Positions 25,243 to 35,672 of a DNA stretch of 64,000 nucleotides are shown here, piece after piece. Numbering within the stretch: the first letter of the stretch is position 1; every line of letters begins with the position of its first letter. The translations under genes were made by a program, and so were the position numbers. The notes below the pieces were generated by a model. The model was not told the origin of the DNA. It saw only the letters and a list, made by a program, of their open reading frames with translations, and ran no database searches. This stretch comes from Methanosarcina sp. MTP4 (GTDB lineage: Archaea > Halobacteriota > Methanosarcinia > Methanosarcinales > Methanosarcinaceae), in NCBI RefSeq assembly GCF_000970045.1, contig NZ_CP009505.1, forward strand, positions 62,001 through 126,000. The letters are read 5' to 3'.

Positions 25243-26955
25243 ATGCAAAATAAAGCAAAAATTGCAGTTGCGGTTCTCATTGCCCTGGCAGCAGCCTATT
25301 GCGCTCTTCCTCTCTTCTATGAAACTTTCAATTACTGCCCTGCAATGGAAGAGGACCAGCCTTATAAAAGGGTCTTACAGACGTGGGCAATTTTGACCAA
25401 TCAAAGGGTTGCCCTTGATACTGAAGTTCCCGAACTGCCGGTTTGCCGGCTTCCGGCATATAAGGGGAAATCGCCGTCCAGGGTGCTTAGTGTAAGTTTT
25501 GCAAACTCGATTGAAGCCTACGATAAGTGCACTGAAGACATCTGTTTCCTTGTCATAAATGATGAAATTGTAAAAGGCAAATTCAAGGATGATAATACAG
25601 CCAACAATACAACTGATAATTCAACTGACATTCAGCCTGCAGCTTCCCTCCAGATTGTAGAACTGATAGACGTCAATTCTTCGGGTAAGTACGTGATTCA
25701 ACAGGTAAGAAAAAGGGATTTTGTCACTCCGGAAGGTAATTTCCCGATGTCTCCCCTGGGAAGGACCCGGATTACAGGTGTTGAATTTGTTTATTTCAAT
25801 GGGTTTGAGACCTATCCTTACGGATACGAAGGGGAAACCACGTATTACCCTGCCTGGAAACTCACGGCTCTGACCTCGAACTATGGGGATGAGGTGCTGA
25901 TGATTAAGACAGGTTCACTCTCCTGGGAAGGGGTCCGTGTTCATTCAGGGGATTCGATGCAGCAGGCCGTAAATTATACCGGTTCCGGAGAAATCCCATG
26001 TTCCTTTAACAATACCGATTCCTGGAATGAGATTGCTGTTTATCCCGGGGATTCGATACAGAAGGCTATAAACGGGGCTGCTTCCGGGGACATAATTGTT
26101 GTCTATCCCGGGACTTATGCGGAAAACCTTTTTGTGGACAAACCGTTGACCGTAATCTCGCAGTCAGGAAATCCGGATGATACGGTTATTCGGGCTGATG
26201 ATCCAGAAAATCATGTTTTCCATGTAAGTTCGGACCATGTGGCAATTAACGGATTCAATATAACCGGTGCAGGTGACCGGGGAAAAGCCGGAATATATCT
26301 GCACGCTTCCGATGGGAATATTACCGACAACAGGCTGGTGTACAATGATTATGGAATTTTTCTTAAGGATGCAGGGGACTGGATACTGAAAAATAATTCC
26401 GTATCAAACGGCAAATACGGAATTTATCTTAGTGACTCCGGCAAGAATACCCTGGTTGCTAATAAAGCAAACAACAATTTCTGGTATGGGATGTATCTTA
26501 GAGACTCCGGAAGCAACAACCTGGAATCCAATTTTGCAAACTCAAACGGTAAGTATGGAATTTTCCTAAGAAATTCCGATGATAACCGGCTGCTTGGTAA
26601 CAACATCTCCAATCCGGGGAGTGAGGTTGACAGAAACGGAATTCGGGTTGAGGACTCCTGCAAAAACAAGTTGATCAACAATGATGTGTCCAGCAGCTGG
26701 AGTGCCGTATCCCTCAGCAATTCTTCGGATAACGAGCTGAGCAAAAACGTAATCTCAATGAATTATTTCAGCATCTGTCTTGATGATTCCGATAATAATA
26801 AACTTCTGGATAACACTGTGGATTCAAACGTATACAAATACGGGATTACGCTGGCAAATTCCCGCAATAACACCCTGAAAGGTAACATTGCTGTTTCAGG
26901 GCTTGGTGTCAAAGTCTGGTCTGACCCTTACAGTGAAAACAACAGTGGAAGCTGA
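25243..26955 (+). CDS. surface protein with right-handed beta-helix (NosD/PbH1) domain
   Basis: The product is 570 residues. An N-terminal hydrophobic segment (IAVAVLIALAAAYCALPLF) acts as signal or anchor. Residues 30-255 are an uncharacterised domain. From about residue 262 comes the beta-helix entry motif (IQKAINGAASGDIIVVYPGTYAENL) and about ten PbH1 coils of the type GIYLxDSGxNxLxxNxxxN. Such helices bind or cleave polysaccharides or act as adhesins; here no catalytic residues are evident. An earlier partial copy of the entry motif (GDSMQQAVNYTGSGEI) precedes it. GAGGTTT lies upstream of the ATG, 130 bp after the lipoprotein gene. Confidence 0.85.
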   Translation: MQNKAKIAVAVLIALAAAYCALPLFYETFNYCPAMEEDQPYKRVLQTWAILTNQRVALDTEVPELPVCRLPAYKGKSPSRVLSVSFANSIEAYDKCTEDICFLVINDEIVKGKFKDDNTANNTTDNSTDIQPAASLQIVELIDVNSSGKYVIQQVRKRDFVTPEGNFPMSPLGRTRITGVEFVYFNGFETYPYGYEGETTYYPAWKLTALTSNYGDEVLMIKTGSLSWEGVRVHSGDSMQQAVNYTGSGEIPCSFNNTDSWNEIAVYPGDSIQKAINGAASGDIIVVYPGTYAENLFVDKPLTVISQSGNPDDTVIRADDPENHVFHVSSDHVAINGFNITGAGDRGKAGIYLHASDGNITDNRLVYNDYGIFLKDAGDWILKNNSVSNGKYGIYLSDSGKNTLVANKANNNFWYGMYLRDSGSNNLESNFANSNGKYGIFLRNSDDNRLLGNNISNPGSEVDRNGIRVEDSCKNKLINNDVSSSWSAVSLSNSSDNELSKNVISMNYFSICLDDSDNNKLLDNTVDSNVYKYGITLANSRNNTLKGNIAVSGLGVKVWSDPYSENNSGS

Positions 26956-27539
26956 ATTCTAAATGACCTATTTATTTCAGTCGAATACCTCGACAGCTTG
27001 CTGCGGGGTGCGCCATCGCAACTTTGATTTTTATATTTTATTATGGATTATTTAATTCCCACTTCTTCCATTTCTCTACAAATAAATTGAACAAAGATAA
27101 TTTTATATATTATTAATACTAACTAATGGTTACTAACTTTTACTTCTCTACATTGCTATTTCATTTCAAAAATCCCGAACAGGGATTTACCACGAAAAAA
27201 CCTTGCTTCGGGGATGTTTACGTTAATTCCGTAAAGGAAAAACGACTTATGGGGTTAAGGACACAAAATTTCAGAAAAGCCAGGGAGCAGCAACCAAAAA
27301 AAGCTGGAGGAAGCTCGATAAGTGGTTGTTAAAATCCCGGGTAAAAGTTTGTTTTTAACATCGTCGTAACAATTTACCTGAAAATTGCGAATTAATGTAC
27401 ATAAATCATTCACAAATTAAGGTATCACAAATAACTCCTTATTCAATGTATAATGCATAAGTCACAAATTTACCTGCTAATAGGGTGAAACTCGCTTTTC
27501 AACATTTAGCCATTACACAAATTATCGAAGGGAAAAACA
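26956..27539. other. intergenic region upstream of heat-shock operon
   Basis: 584 bases contain no supported gene. They hold the TATA-like box and the palindrome listed below. Beyond 27140 lies an apparent leader of about 400 bases with AT-rich sequence. An open frame 27126-27332 is present but has no ribosome-binding site and no recognisable content. Confidence 0.6.
27102..27133 (+). promoter_or_regulatory. putative heat-shock promoter with HSR1-like palindrome
   Basis: TATA-like TTTATATAT lies at 27102-27110. CTAAC-TAATG-GTTAC at 27119-27133 follows at the position of the expected transcription start. The palindrome matches nine of ten positions of the CTAAC-N5-GTTAG site that I recall for the Archaeoglobus HSR1 regulator. 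The same regulator-cdc48-hsp20 gene order follows. A repressor bound here would cover the start site. The 400-base distance to the first gene is a weakness. Confidence 0.5.
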
Positions 27540-28298
27540 ATGGAACCAGCAAAATTACTTGACATCCTGGGGAATGAAAACCGCAGGAAGATTATTCAGC
27601 TTCTTGCAAACAGGCCCTGCTATGTCAGTGAGATCTCGGGCAGGCTTGGGGTTGGGCCAAAGGCTATCATCAACCACCTGAGCTTGCTTGAGCAGGCTGG
27701 ACTGATAGAATGTAGCGTGGACGAGCAGAGGCGGAAATATTTCAACATCGCCAATAACATGAGGCTGGAAGTGTCGGTATCCCCTTATGCCTATACGGTG
27801 TCGCTTCAGGACATCTCTTTTGAAAAGGGAAGGAAAGGGGGAGGTCAGGAGAGGAAAGGAAGTGCCGAGAGTGTCCCGGAAGTGAATGGTGAGATCCAGG
27901 GTGACGCTCCTGCTGCTGCTGGTAAGAAAGAAGTTCCTTCCAGGCCCGAACCTTTGGCTGTTTTCCTGAAACTGAGCGGAAGGCTCCGGGAACTGAAAAC
28001 AAGACATGCAGAGCTTGCGAGGATGCAGCAGCAGCTCCAGGCTGACTATACCCGGCTGATGGATAGCTGCCTGGATTCTATCGAGGGGGTTGCAAAAAAT
28101 CCTGTGGAGTGTGAGATCCTCTTTGAGCTTTTGAAGAACGAAACCACTGCAGCCGCACTTTGCTACAACCTGCGCCTGCACCCGAGCATCATTAACGCTA
28201 ACCTCATTGACCTTGCAGAGAGGGGTTTTATCCAATACGCGATCAGGAATAACCAGCAGTACTGGAAAATACGTGAGAAGGGAGAAGAGAAGGTATGA
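27540..28298 (+). CDS. ArsR-like winged-helix regulator, HSR1-type heat-shock regulator
   Basis: The product is 252 residues. An N-terminal ArsR-type helix-turn-helix (residues 3-65: [21 protein letters not shown], split here after LGNENRRKI, then [19 protein letters not shown]) is followed by a Gly/Lys-rich linker. A coiled-coil ([18 protein letters not shown]) and a second helix-turn-helix-like C-terminal segment (residues 190-245) follow. The gene overlaps cdc48 by 4 bp. In Archaeoglobus an equivalent regulator heads an operon with cdc48 and hsp20 and represses it; the same order here supports that role. GAAGGGA lies upstream of the ATG. Confidence 0.85.
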   Translation: MEPAKLLDILGNENRRKIIQLLANRPCYVSEISGRLGVGPKAIINHLSLLEQAGLIECSVDEQRRKYFNIANNMRLEVSVSPYAYTVSLQDISFEKGRKGGGQERKGSAESVPEVNGEIQGDAPAAAGKKEVPSRPEPLAVFLKLSGRLRELKTRHAELARMQQQLQADYTRLMDSCLDSIEGVAKNPVECEILFELLKNETTAAALCYNLRLHPSIINANLIDLAERGFIQYAIRNNQQYWKIREKGEEKV

Positions 28299-30517
28299 CT
28301 GAAGACGTAAACTTGAGAGTCGCCGAAGCTTATCACAAGGATGTTGGAAGGGGCATTGCAAGGATCGACACCCGCCTGATGCAGCAGATGGGACTTGTGA
28401 GCGGGGATATAATTGAGATCTCAGGCAAAGCCAATACCTACGCCATTGTCTGGCCGAACGTGGAACGCGGACCCGGGCAGGAAAACCGGATTCGGATAGA
28501 CGGAAACCTGCGCAGCAATGCAAAAGTAGGGATTGACGATAAGGTTACGATCCAGAAAGTCCGGGCAAAACACGCCCAGAGAGTCACCCTGACTCCTTCC
28601 CAGTCGGTAAGGCTTGTCGGGGGTGCCCATTACATCCTCAGGATCATTGAGGGGAGGCCTCTTAACAAGGGGCAGCAGATCAGGGTGGAGACCGTAAACA
28701 ACCCCCTGACTTTCGTGGTTACGTCTACAAAGCCCGCAGGCCCGGTTGTGGTTACAAAAGATACCGAGATCGTCATCAAGGAAAAGTCTCTTGAGGAGAT
28801 CAAGACTCCGGAAGGTATCTCCTATGAGGATATCGGAGGGCTCAGGCGGGAAATCCAGCTTGTCAGGGAAATGATCGAACTTCCTCTCAGGCACCCGGAG
28901 CTTTTCCAGAAACTCGGGATCGAACCTCCGAAAGGTGTGCTTTTGCACGGGCCCCCCGGAACCGGCAAGACCCTGATTGCAAAAGCTGTTGCCAGCGAAA
29001 CAGATTCTAACTTCATTACCATCAGCGGCCCGGAAATTGTCTCAAAATACTACGGGGAAAGTGAGCATAAACTAAGGGAAATCTTTGAGGAAGCGGAAAG
29101 GGACGCCCCTTCAATCATCTTCATAGACGAGATCGATTCCATTGCCCCGAAGCGTGAAGAAGTCACCGGGGAAATGGAACGCAGGGTCGTTGCCCAGCTG
29201 CTTTCCCTGATGGACGGGCTGCAGTCCAGGGGTGAGGTTGTGGTGATTGCTGCCACGAACCGTCCGAACTCCATCGACGAAGCCCTCCGGAGAGGCGGGA
29301 GGTTCGACCGGGAAATAGAGATTGGGATCCCTGACCGGAACGGCAGGAAGCAGGTCCTCCTTATCCATACCAGGGGTATGCCTCTTGAAAAAGACATAAA
29401 CCTTTCCGAGATTGCTGACGTGACCCACGGTTTCGTGGGCGCGGACCTGTCTTCCCTTTGTAAGGAAGCTGCCATGCACGCCCTCAGGCGGATCACTCCC
29501 GATATTGATATCGATGAAGAGATCCCTCAGGAGGTCCTGGACAACCTGGAGGTCAAGAAGGAAGACTTCAGAGAAGCCCTGAAGAACATCGAACCCTCTG
29601 CAATGCGTGAAGTCTTTGTGGAAGTGGCCCATGTGGAATGGGGAGACATCGGAGGGCTTGAAAAAGCAAAACAGGAACTTGTCGAAGCCGTGGAATGGCC
29701 TCTCAAGTACCCCGAAATGTTCAGGTTAGTCAAAATAAAGCCTCCCAGGGGAGTGCTGCTTTTCGGGCCGCCGGGTACGGGGAAGACCCTGCTTGCAAAA
29801 GCCGTTGCCAGTGAAAGCGATGCTAACTTTATCAGCATCAAGGGCCCCGAACTTCTCAGCAAGTACGTTGGGGAATCCGAGCGGGCGATCCGGGAGACTT
29901 TCCGGAAGGCAAAGCAGGCTGCTCCAACGGTGGTGTTCTTTGACGAGATCGATTCCATTGCTCCCCAGAGGAGTGCCGTTTCGGATACCCACGTTTCCGA
30001 AAGGGTTGTAAGCCAGATCCTGACCGAACTTGACGGGATCGAGGAGCTTAAAGATGTTATCATCGTGGCTGCCACGAACCGTCCGGATATGGTAGACCCG
30101 GCTCTCCTTCGTCCGGGACGTTTCGACAGGCTCATATACATAAGGCCTCCCGATAAGGCTAGCAGGGAGAAAATCTTTGGGATCCACCTGAAAGATAAAC
30201 CCCTTGCAGAAGATGTAAGCTTTAGCGAACTTGCAGAGAAAACCGAGGGTTATGTGGGAGCCGATATCGAAGGTATTTGCAGGGAAGCTGCAATGCTTGC
30301 CCTCCGGGAAGTGATCTGCTCCGGGATCAGCAGAAAGGAGCTCATGGAAAGGGCAAGGAACATCAAGCTTACGAAGAAGCACTTTGGACAGGCAGTCCGC
30401 CGGGTGAAACCCACAACCTCAAGGGAGACGCTCGGGATTTACGAACAAAGTGCCGAACTCTTTGCTAAACATGCCACCGAGATTGACGAAGGAGTTTGCG
30501 AAATTAGTAATGAATAA
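28295..30517 (+). CDS. cdc48: CDC48/VCP-type AAA+ ATPase
   Basis: The product is 740 residues. A double-psi-barrel N domain (1-185) is followed by two AAA modules. Walker A motifs are GPPGTGKT near residues 219 and 491. Walker B motifs are [14 protein letters not shown] and [14 protein letters not shown]. Arg fingers lie in [10 protein letters not shown] and RPGRFDRL. The hexamer unfolds or extracts proteins, feeding the proteasome. It is translationally coupled to the regulator gene (4-bp overlap), which indicates stress control. Confidence 0.97.
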   Translation: MTEDVNLRVAEAYHKDVGRGIARIDTRLMQQMGLVSGDIIEISGKANTYAIVWPNVERGPGQENRIRIDGNLRSNAKVGIDDKVTIQKVRAKHAQRVTLTPSQSVRLVGGAHYILRIIEGRPLNKGQQIRVETVNNPLTFVVTSTKPAGPVVVTKDTEIVIKEKSLEEIKTPEGISYEDIGGLRREIQLVREMIELPLRHPELFQKLGIEPPKGVLLHGPPGTGKTLIAKAVASETDSNFITISGPEIVSKYYGESEHKLREIFEEAERDAPSIIFIDEIDSIAPKREEVTGEMERRVVAQLLSLMDGLQSRGEVVVIAATNRPNSIDEALRRGGRFDREIEIGIPDRNGRKQVLLIHTRGMPLEKDINLSEIADVTHGFVGADLSSLCKEAAMHALRRITPDIDIDEEIPQEVLDNLEVKKEDFREALKNIEPSAMREVFVEVAHVEWGDIGGLEKAKQELVEAVEWPLKYPEMFRLVKIKPPRGVLLFGPPGTGKTLLAKAVASESDANFISIKGPELLSKYVGESERAIRETFRKAKQAAPTVVFFDEIDSIAPQRSAVSDTHVSERVVSQILTELDGIEELKDVIIVAATNRPDMVDPALLRPGRFDRLIYIRPPDKASREKIFGIHLKDKPLAEDVSFSELAEKTEGYVGADIEGICREAAMLALREVICSGISRKELMERARNIKLTKKHFGQAVRRVKPTTSRETLGIYEQSAELFAKHATEIDEGVCEISNE

Positions 30518-30817
30518 CCGGAACCTTAAGTCGTGGAAGAGGCAGACACAGTCCTGACTCCGGGGAAGATATGGCTGTTTGGAGACATTAAGGCTGTTTG
30601 GAGACACATTCTCTGCCGGGGCATTTCCGGGCCATTGAATGTTGATTAAAGCTGGTTTTTATTAAACCGGCTTATGACTTTTTGACTTATTGATTTCACG
30701 ACTTAAAGATGATTTCACGACTAATGGATGCCTACCGGCTAAAATGATGACTTCTGACATAGATGACTATCCGAAAAAATAGATGCCTACCGGATATTAA
30801 TATATGGAGTGATGAAT
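30518..30817. other. intergenic region between cdc48 and first hsp20
   Basis: 300 bases without a gene. GATGCCTACCGG occurs twice (about 30727 and 30782), and GATTTCACGACT occurs twice (about 30690-30720). TTAATATATGG at 30797 could be a TATA-like element, but it overlaps the ribosome-binding region. Confidence 0.55.
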
Positions 30818-31360
30818 ATGGTGGACAGAGACTGGAGAAAAAGGAGAAGTTTCTTTGATGAAATGTTCGGGATCGATCCCCTGCAGGACATAGAAGAGAT
30901 GTTCGATCGTATCAGCAGGGCCATGGGAATGGACATGAACATGAACGATTTCGAGAAACATCCCTTCGTCTACGGCTTTTCCATAACCCGGCAGCCGGGG
31001 GAAGAACCTGAGGTCCGGGAGTTCGGGAATATCCCGTCCGCCTTTGAACGGCGGGATGAAACCGAGGGGCAGCACTACTCTGACATGCGAAGACCCCTGA
31101 TCGATGTTCTGGAAGACGAGGAGACTGTGCATGTGATTGCGGAGATGCCGGGAATCAAAAAAGAAAATATCCGGTTGAACGCAACTGATTTAATACTTGA
31201 AATCGAAACAGTAAATGGGAATCCAAAATATTCCGAACGTGTGGAACTGCCCGTAAAGGTGGACCCCCAGAGCGCAAAAGCCACATACAAAAACGGTGTG
31301 CTGGAAGTTATCTTTAAGCGGCTGGAATCCAGTTCCCGGACTTCTATCGATATCGAGTGA
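30818..31360 (+). CDS. hsp20: small heat-shock protein Hsp20
   Basis: The product is 180 residues. ATG 30818 is chosen because GGAG ends 8 bases upstream; GTG 30809 overlaps that site. The N-terminal arm (about 95 residues, with DPLQDIEEMFDRISRAMG) is followed by an alpha-crystallin domain (RRPLIDVLEDEETVHVIAEM, then the VDPQSAKATYKNGVLEV motif of the conserved A-x-x-n-GVL box). It binds unfolding proteins in an ATP-independent manner. The C-terminal IxI motif is only IDIE. Confidence 0.93.
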   Translation: MVDRDWRKRRSFFDEMFGIDPLQDIEEMFDRISRAMGMDMNMNDFEKHPFVYGFSITRQPGEEPEVREFGNIPSAFERRDETEGQHYSDMRRPLIDVLEDEETVHVIAEMPGIKKENIRLNATDLILEIETVNGNPKYSERVELPVKVDPQSAKATYKNGVLEVIFKRLESSSRTSIDIE

Positions 31361-31409
31361 AGTTTTCCGAGTAAAGTTTTCCGGAGCGCAAGGAAAAGCA
31401 GAGGTAATA

Positions 31410-31910
31410 ATGGTGGGCGCAAGAAAAAGAAAAGATTTCTTTGAAGACTTTGGATCCGAACTTTTTGACAATCTAGAAGAGATGATAGATGCCCTCCTGG
31501 ATGAGATGGGGGAATCCTCTCCCTTTGTTTATGGATTTTCCATCATCCACCGCCCGGGCGAAGACCCGGAGATCCGGGAGTTCGGAAACGTTTCTGAATC
31601 TTCCCAGGAGGAAGGGGATTTCGTTTCCCCTGAAGCTAAAGAACCTTTGATCGATGTATTCGAAACTGATGAAACGGTTCAGGTACTTGCAGAGTTTCCA
31701 GAAGCCGAAAAAGAAGATGTCTGCCTGCGGGCAACAGCCAGTTCCCTTGAAATCATGGTTTCAGGACTTTCCGGCAGTTACTCGGAAAATGTGGAGCTTC
31801 CGGTTCCGGTAGACCCTAAGAGTGCGAAGGCAAGTTACAAAAACGGTGTACTTGAAGTGACCTTCAGGCGCTATCTGGAAGAAGGCCCCATAACAATTGA
31901 TATTGAGTAA
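31410..31910 (+). CDS. hsp20: small heat-shock protein Hsp20, second copy
   Basis: The product is 166 residues from ATG 31410 behind GAGG. Its architecture matches the preceding gene, including the shared FVYGFSI and the PGE(D/E)PE-REFGN segment. The crystallin domain ends in SAKASYKNGVLEVTFRR. A 49-bp gap separates the genes. The two are diverged tandem paralogues, probably forming mixed oligomers; that is inference. Confidence 0.92.
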   Translation: MVGARKRKDFFEDFGSELFDNLEEMIDALLDEMGESSPFVYGFSIIHRPGEDPEIREFGNVSESSQEEGDFVSPEAKEPLIDVFETDETVQVLAEFPEAEKEDVCLRATASSLEIMVSGLSGSYSENVELPVPVDPKSAKASYKNGVLEVTFRRYLEEGPITIDIE

Positions 31911-33248
31911 AGGGATTTAGAGAAATCCCGAATGGACCTGAAGAAACCCAAAAGAAATCAACAAAATAATCTGAAAAAACCCGAGTGAAAATCCGAACAG
32001 AAACCCGAAAGAAACCCTGATAATTGAGACCCTGTCAAATTTGAATGGTGCTTTAATGAAGCTTAAATAAATCCATCAAAAGGGTTTCGAATAATAACAA
32101 CCCCTCCAAAAAAGTCTAAAAATTCTGGGAACTTTCTGAAAATACTTGAAACTTCTGGAAGGTTCTTCTGGAGCCGGTGAAAGAGATATTGAGAAAATTA
32201 TATCAGGGGAACAAATGAGAATAAGCAGAAGAAGGTGCAAACTTTCTTTTGCGTTTTGCTTTTCTGAAGTGGCCTTTTAACTTGCTGACCAGATATTTTT
32301 TCCGTCTGTACCCCAAAATAAAAATCGTTTATGTTTGATTTGAATTGTTTGATTTGAATTGTTTGATTTGAATTGTTTGATTTGAATTGTTTGATAGGAA
32401 TTCTGTCATATTGGGATTTTTTTTCATATTTTTTATAAACATCTTAGGCAGATTTTTTATTTGCTTTTGATTTTTTTTGTCTGACTATTTACTATTGCGA
32501 ATAGTTTTTCCTTTTTTCTGTCTGATCTGTTTTCTAACTACTCCGGTTTTTTGGAAATTTTGTCTAATAAACATTTTTCCTTTTTTTTTCCTTTTTTTGC
32601 ATAAATATTCGTTTTTTCGACCAATTTTTCCAGGCAACTTCTATAATTTCATAAAAATATCTCTGAGTTTTCCTTTTGAAATATACAAAATATTTTTTGT
32701 TATATTTGATTATATTTATATAATTTTTTCATACGAATTGCATAATTCTATTTTTATTGTGTTATTTAAATATATTGTAAAAAATTTATATTTTTAATGT
32801 TTAGCTTTTTGTTTTTGAAATTTTCCTTCAAAAAAATATCTATTTACAGAATGCTATAATTTTTACTGATGTCGGAGGGGCTCATTTATTTACTTCCTTT
32901 ATTACGCAACTAAAATTCTTTTCACAATATCTAAAAAATTTCAATTAAATTGGAATTAAGGAAAATTTGTGGGTTTGATGGGAGGATATCACACCGTTAT
33001 TTGGGAATATGTGGGTAGGGTTTCTTATGAAGGTTTGGACAAAAAATAGTTTGCTTGATATTGAAGAGGCCTAAAACAAAAACCGAAACATTTTTACTAT
33101 ATGACAAAAGAGTATAGGCTGAGGAAAATAGAGGCTAACTACATCTCTTTATTTTCTACGTGGATTGAATTTTGGATTGAAATTTTTATGCCTGACTATT
33201 AACACTAATTGAATCTATAAACAATTTCAGAGGTTGGGTTGATGATTC
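31911..33248. other. long AT-rich intergenic region
   Basis: 1.3 kb without a convincing gene. The first 300 bases are A-rich with many AAACCC/GAAACCC runs. A 14-bp repeat (listed) follows. From 32400 to 32900 the sequence is extremely T-rich; the open frame 32477-32797 there encodes mainly Phe, Ile and Tyr and is not a credible protein. The promoter of the mrp operon should lie in the last 200 bases. Confidence 0.65.
32334..32395 (+). repeat. tandem 14-bp repeat
   Basis: Four full and one partial copies of TTTGATTTGAATTG. The period is exact. Confidence 0.92.
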
Positions 33249-35672
33249 ATGGATCCATTTAATGCAATAGTAATAGCTGTCTTTTTACCATTTATACTTG
33301 CATGGACATTACCCGCATTATATAGTGTATTTAAGCAAAGGATAGGCTGGATTGCAGCAGGCATTGCGTTTGTCTGCTTTGTACTGAGTGTCCAGGTTAT
33401 CCCTTACGCTATGGCGGGTACTCCCGTAAAGGGTTCGTGGGTATGGTTGCCGACAGCGGGTCTTTCTTTTGACATTTATGGGGACGGTCTTGCCGTTCTC
33501 CTGGCGCTAATCGTTTCGGGTATTGGTGTTATCATCATGTCCTATTCAAACGGTTATATGTCCACAAAAGAAGACCTGCCAAGGTACTACCAGTGGCTCT
33601 TACTCTTTATGGGCGCCATGCTGGGCGTGGCCTACACGGATAACACGATCCAGATGTTTATTTTTTGGGAACTGACTAGTATCACATCGTTCATGCTTAT
33701 CGGATACTGGAGAGAAAGACCAGAATCCGTATACGGCGCAACCAAAGCCCTACTGGTGACGGCTGGTGGCGGACTTTTCATGTTCTTAGGTTTCCTGCTG
33801 CTTCGGGTTGCTTCAGGTACCTACGGGATATCGGAGGTTGCCCAGAGTGCTGAACTGCTCTCGGCAGTTCATGGAAGTGAGCTTTACCTTGTAACCCTCA
33901 TCCTGATCTTTATCGGGGCTGCTTCCAAATCGGCACAGGGACCCTTCTATATTTGGCTGCCCAATGCTATGGAAGCTCCGACTCCTGTAAGTGCATTCCT
34001 GCACTCGGCTACAATGGTCAAGGCTGGTGTTTACCTTGTTGCAAGGCTACACCCCATCTTTTCGGGAACTCCCGAATGGCTGATCATTGTTTCAGGAACA
34101 GGGATGATCACCATGGTGATGGCGGGTTTCATGGCCTTCCGGCAGACGGACATCAAAGGTATTCTGGCTTATTCGACAATCAGCCAGTTGGCTTACCTGA
34201 TGACCATGTACGGCTACAGTACGGCCGAACATCCGGGCCTGGGATTCGCTGCAGCGACTTTCCACATGCTAAACCACTCTACCTTTAAAGCTACGCTCTT
34301 CCTGATGGCGGGTATTGTGGCTCATGAGACTGCCACCCGAGACATACGAAAACTGGGTGGTTTGCGAAAGGAGATGCCAAAAACATTTATCATCGGCGTG
34401 ATTGCAGCAGCTTCCATGGCAGGTGTGCCCCCACTCAACGGTTTCCTGAGCAAGGAAATGTTCTATGAAACATCTCTTGAGATCGGTGCGCTGGTTACGG
34501 AAACCTACGGAGGGCCCTGGAACATCATCTTCCCGGTGGTTGCAGTGATGGGTGGTGTGTTCACCCTTATGTATTCCATCAGGTTGATAGATGGGATTTT
34601 CCTTGGAGAAAGGACCAAAGACCCGGACATCCCTCACCATGTGCATGAAGCTCCCTGGGTTATGCTGACTCCGGCCTTCTTCCTGGTAGGTCTGATCATT
34701 TTCTTCGGTATCTATCCGAAGTTCCCGATTGAGACTCTGATCCAGCCTGCATACAGTGGTCAGGTTCCAGGTGCCGAACACCTGCACGTAGCGCTATGGC
34801 ATGGAGTTACAACTCCGCTTTTGATGACGATTGCAACCTTTGCCATCGGTATCGTGCTTTACAAGTTCTATGACCCGCTCGCTGCCTGGCAGAACAGTTT
34901 CAACGCCAAGCTCCCCTGGGTCAGCGTGAACTACTGGTACGATGCAACCGTAAACAATGCAAAGGGTATATGCAAGAAGTTTGCAATCGTTACTCAACCA
35001 GGTCCCCTGGGAGGCTATATTAAGATCGTGCAGCTTTTCATGATCTTCCTGGTAGTGGCCCCGTTCCTGGCTTATTTCGGGTTAGGATACGGTTTCGCAG
35101 ACATACTTCCTGGCGGGTTGAACTTCGCTTCGGAGCCCTATGAAATCGTGCTCTATGCCCTGATAATTGTGTCAGCTTTGGGTGCTGCGATAATCCCGAG
35201 ATACCTGCCTGCAGTCCTATCCCTCTCGGCTGTCGGTTTCCTGGTATCTTTGCTCTACATGTACCTCAAGGCTCCAGACCTTGCAATGACCCAGGTCTGT
35301 GTGGAAACGCTTTCCACCATTATTTTCATCCTGGTGATCATCAAGATCCCTCAGAAATTCAAGGAGCCGATGCCAGCAGGCAAAGTCCTGGTGAACCTGA
35401 TAATTTCGGGTGCAGTTGCGTTTTCAGTCTTCGCAATTATGGTAAACGCAGGCATTGGGATCCTTGCACCTTTCGAGTCCTTCTCTCACTACTTCATGGA
35501 ATACAGCCTGCAACTGACGGGTGGACTCAATGTGGTAAACGTGATAGTCGTCGACTTCAGAGGTTATGATACCATTGGAGAAATTTCAGTGCTGTCCCTC
35601 GCAGCTCTGGGTGTCTATAACTTGATACTCAGCAGATCCGGATCAGCGGCTGAAGGAGGTGAGGAAGAATGA
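33249..35672 (+). CDS. mrpA: Mrp Na+/H+ antiporter subunit A
   Basis: The product is 807 residues, a polytopic membrane protein. The NuoL-like core has IFWELTSITSFMLIGYWRE, GAASKSAQGPFYIWLPNAME with conserved Lys, HSATMVKAGVYL, and HMLNHSTFKATLF. A C-terminal MbhD/MrpB-N-like portion follows (DLAMTQVCVETLSTIIF). It is the largest subunit of the cation/proton antiporter and part of the ion-translocating pathway. It overlaps mrpB by 4 bp. In Methanosarcina the complex is reported to help energy conservation on acetate and sodium balance (recalled). Confidence 0.96.
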   Translation: MDPFNAIVIAVFLPFILAWTLPALYSVFKQRIGWIAAGIAFVCFVLSVQVIPYAMAGTPVKGSWVWLPTAGLSFDIYGDGLAVLLALIVSGIGVIIMSYSNGYMSTKEDLPRYYQWLLLFMGAMLGVAYTDNTIQMFIFWELTSITSFMLIGYWRERPESVYGATKALLVTAGGGLFMFLGFLLLRVASGTYGISEVAQSAELLSAVHGSELYLVTLILIFIGAASKSAQGPFYIWLPNAMEAPTPVSAFLHSATMVKAGVYLVARLHPIFSGTPEWLIIVSGTGMITMVMAGFMAFRQTDIKGILAYSTISQLAYLMTMYGYSTAEHPGLGFAAATFHMLNHSTFKATLFLMAGIVAHETATRDIRKLGGLRKEMPKTFIIGVIAAASMAGVPPLNGFLSKEMFYETSLEIGALVTETYGGPWNIIFPVVAVMGGVFTLMYSIRLIDGIFLGERTKDPDIPHHVHEAPWVMLTPAFFLVGLIIFFGIYPKFPIETLIQPAYSGQVPGAEHLHVALWHGVTTPLLMTIATFAIGIVLYKFYDPLAAWQNSFNAKLPWVSVNYWYDATVNNAKGICKKFAIVTQPGPLGGYIKIVQLFMIFLVVAPFLAYFGLGYGFADILPGGLNFASEPYEIVLYALIIVSALGAAIIPRYLPAVLSLSAVGFLVSLLYMYLKAPDLAMTQVCVETLSTIIFILVIIKIPQKFKEPMPAGKVLVNLIISGAVAFSVFAIMVNAGIGILAPFESFSHYFMEYSLQLTGGLNVVNVIVVDFRGYDTIGEISVLSLAALGVYNLILSRSGSAAEGGEEE

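Noticed and set aside
27126-27332. 68-residue frame starting within the HSR1-like palindrome
   Set aside because: Could be a leaderless leader peptide by position, but there is no family, no codon signal and no ribosome-binding site. The positional fit is coincidental as far as can be seen.
32477-32797. 106-residue frame in the AT-rich gap before mrpA
   Set aside because: Almost entirely Phe, Ile, Tyr and Leu from T-rich DNA; no ribosome-binding site.
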